Origin: Paracoccaceae bacterium
GTDB taxonomy: Bacteria; Pseudomonadota; Alphaproteobacteria; Rhodobacterales; Rhodobacteraceae
Reading direction: 5' to 3'
NCBI GenBank assembly: GCA_003561595.1
Contig: PWWF01000289.1
Coordinates: 1 to 6,688 of the forward strand
DNA: 6,688 nucleotides
The notes under the pieces: generated by a model
What the model was told of the DNA's origin: nothing
The model's database searches: none
The model's input: the letters and a program-made list of their open reading frames with translations, nothing else
In this document: piece by piece, positions 6,012 through 6,688 of the stretch
Layout: every line of letters begins with the position of its first letter
Numbering within the stretch: position 1 is the first letter of the stretch
Program-made: the position numbers and the translations under genes

Positions 6012-6051
6012 GTGGTCCGGCCTGATCCGGGCGCGCCCGTCAGCCTCCCAC
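6012..6051 (-). promoter_or_regulatory. Probable L1-binding autoregulatory site in the rplK mRNA leader
   Basis: Reading the minus strand from 6051, the segment folds as GTGG, internal loop GA, GG, CTGA, CGGG, tetraloop CGCG, CCCG, bulge GA, TCAG, bulge G, CC, internal loop GGA, CCAC. The stem is thus nested from GTGG/CCAC (6051-6048 with 6015-6012) inwards, and nearly every base is accounted for. The first ten bases GTGGGAGGCT match the L1-stalk portion of 23S rRNA as I recall it from E. coli (the segment starting GGUGGGAGGCU, closed by CCACC). L1 repression of the rplK-rplA mRNA by rRNA mimicry is established in other bacteria and archaea. The site begins 10 nt after the nusG stop and ends 62 nt before the rplK start. 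Assignment as the L1 target rests on motif and position. Confidence 0.65.
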
Positions 6052-6061
6052 ATGAGACACG

Positions 6062-6595
6062 TCAGCCGTCTTTCGACACCTGCGTGAATTCCAGATCGAC
6101 CGGGGTGGCCCGGCCAAAGATCGAGACCATCACCTTCAGGCGGCTGGCCTCTGCATCCACTTCCTCGACCGTGCCCGAGAACCCTTCGAACGGGCCGTCA
6201 TTGACCTTGACCTGTTCGCCGATCTCGAAATGGATCAGGGTGCGCGGGGCTTCCTCGCCTTCCTGCACACGGTTGAGGATGGCGTTCACCTCATCATCGC
6301 GCATGGGCATCGGCTTGCCCTGCGTGCCCAGAAACCCGGTGACGCGGTTGATCGAGTTGATCAGATGGTAACCCTTGGGCGACATTTCCATGCGCACCAG
6401 CACATAGCCGGGCATGAAACGGCGCTCGGACGTCACTTTCTTGCCGCGCCGCACCTCGATCACATCCTCGGTCGGCACCAGCACTTCCTCGATCTGGTCT
6501 TCCAGCCCACCCTCGGACACAGCGGTGCGGATGGCCTCGGCCACCTTTTTCTCGAAATTCGACAGCACGCTTACCGAATACCAGCGCATGGCCAT
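6062..6595 (-). CDS. nusG: Transcription termination/antitermination factor NusG
   Basis: Binds the RNA polymerase clamp to promote processive elongation and links polymerase to Rho or ribosomal S10. The 177-aa length is normal. The NGN domain spans about 1-115, with [19 protein letters not shown] (4-22), the [14 protein letters not shown] strand (40-53) and [14 protein letters not shown] (58-71). The KOW domain is at about 124-150 ([20 protein letters not shown]). Of two close ATGs (6595 and 6589), the upstream one is chosen because MAxRWYSV is the usual alphaproteobacterial beginning and the ribosome-binding site spacing fits it better. It is first of the three genes visible here; secE is expected just beyond the right edge. 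The 112-nt gap to rplK carries the structured leader. Confidence 0.98.
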   Translation of the reverse strand: MAMRWYSVSVLSNFEKKVAEAIRTAVSEGGLEDQIEEVLVPTEDVIEVRRGKKVTSERRFMPGYVLVRMEMSPKGYHLINSINRVTGFLGTQGKPMPMRDDEVNAILNRVQEGEEAPRTLIHFEIGEQVKVNDGPFEGFSGTVEEVDAEASRLKVMVSIFGRATPVDLEFTQVSKDG

Positions 6596-6603
6596 GGTGA
6601 TGA

Positions 6604-6610
6604 TCTTCCT
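6604..6610 (-). promoter_or_regulatory. Ribosome-binding site of nusG
   Basis: AGGAAGA on the minus strand lies 8 nt before the ATG at 6595 and 14 nt before the ATG at 6589, which favours the upstream start. Confidence 0.6.
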
Positions 6611-6668
6611 GTTCGCTGCCGGCAGGTCACAAGGGGCTCGTGTCCATGCCAGAGGGTAAAAGTAATCA

Positions 6669-6687
6669 GCGCACCGAGTCGGTGCGC
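6669..6687 (-). terminator. Edge hairpin upstream of nusG, possible terminator or attenuator
   Basis: A perfect 8-bp stem GCGCACCG / CGGTGCGC with a 3-nt loop ACT (minus-strand reading) lies about 75 nt upstream of nusG and is followed by TGATTACTTTTACC. The T-run is interrupted, so it would be a weak terminator at best. It may end or attenuate transcription from secE, which is not in the window. No coding frame in the 6596-6688 stretch looks like the SecE C-terminus. Confidence 0.3.
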
Positions 6688-6688
6688 C

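Noticed and set aside
5023..6087. A 354-codon plus-strand frame running across rplA, rplK and the spacer into nusG.
   Set aside because: It is antisense to certain ribosomal genes, spans their intergenic leader and has no recognisable domain.
6671..6685. The plus strand GCACCGAGTCGGTGC is identical to the last hairpin of the Streptococcus pyogenes Cas9 tracrRNA.
   Set aside because: It is a near-palindrome of few independent bases, in a GC-rich host with no cas gene, repeat array or anti-repeat nearby. It is better explained as a terminator-like hairpin of the secE-nusG region on the minus strand.

Overview
The window is GC-rich chromosomal DNA, most likely from an alphaproteobacterium of the order Rhodobacterales. 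The evidence is the wording of NusG, L1 and L11, and the arrangement aroB-aroK next to an oppositely oriented small membrane protein, a periplasmic repeat-like protein and xerD. The organism call is inferred from protein resemblance only; no rRNA is present.

Layout, left to right. (1) Positions 1-1663, minus strand: shikimate kinase (aroK) followed by 3-dehydroquinate synthase (aroB), overlapping by 4 nt. aroB runs off the left edge just before its expected stop. (2) 1664-1826: a 163-nt divergent intergenic region. (3) 1827-4509, plus strand: a compact three-gene unit made of a 44-aa single-pass membrane protein, a 526-aa exported protein of unknown function that overlaps it by 4 nt through a TTG start, and the tyrosine recombinase xerD. 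(4) 4510-4793: about 280 nt with no gene between convergent xerD and rplA. It holds two copies of a GC-rich hairpin module in inverted orientation, a further hairpin, and the rho-independent terminator of the ribosomal operon. (5) 4794-6595, minus strand: nusG, then rplK (L11), then rplA (L1). The nusG-rplK spacer contains a structured leader that resembles the L1-binding stalk of 23S rRNA and is probably the L1 autoregulatory site. (6) 6596-6688: the nusG leader, with a strong hairpin at the window edge; secE is not inside the window.

Most genes are housekeeping: aromatic amino acid synthesis, chromosome dimer resolution, transcription elongation and the L1/L11 ribosomal stalks. The less ordinary parts are the uncharacterised exported-protein pair coupled to xerD, the inverted hairpin doublet at 4546-4672, the rplK leader, a short insertion in L11, and the fact that rplA ends at a terminator facing xerD instead of continuing into rplJ-rplL. 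I see no defence system, CRISPR array, prophage or intact mobile element.
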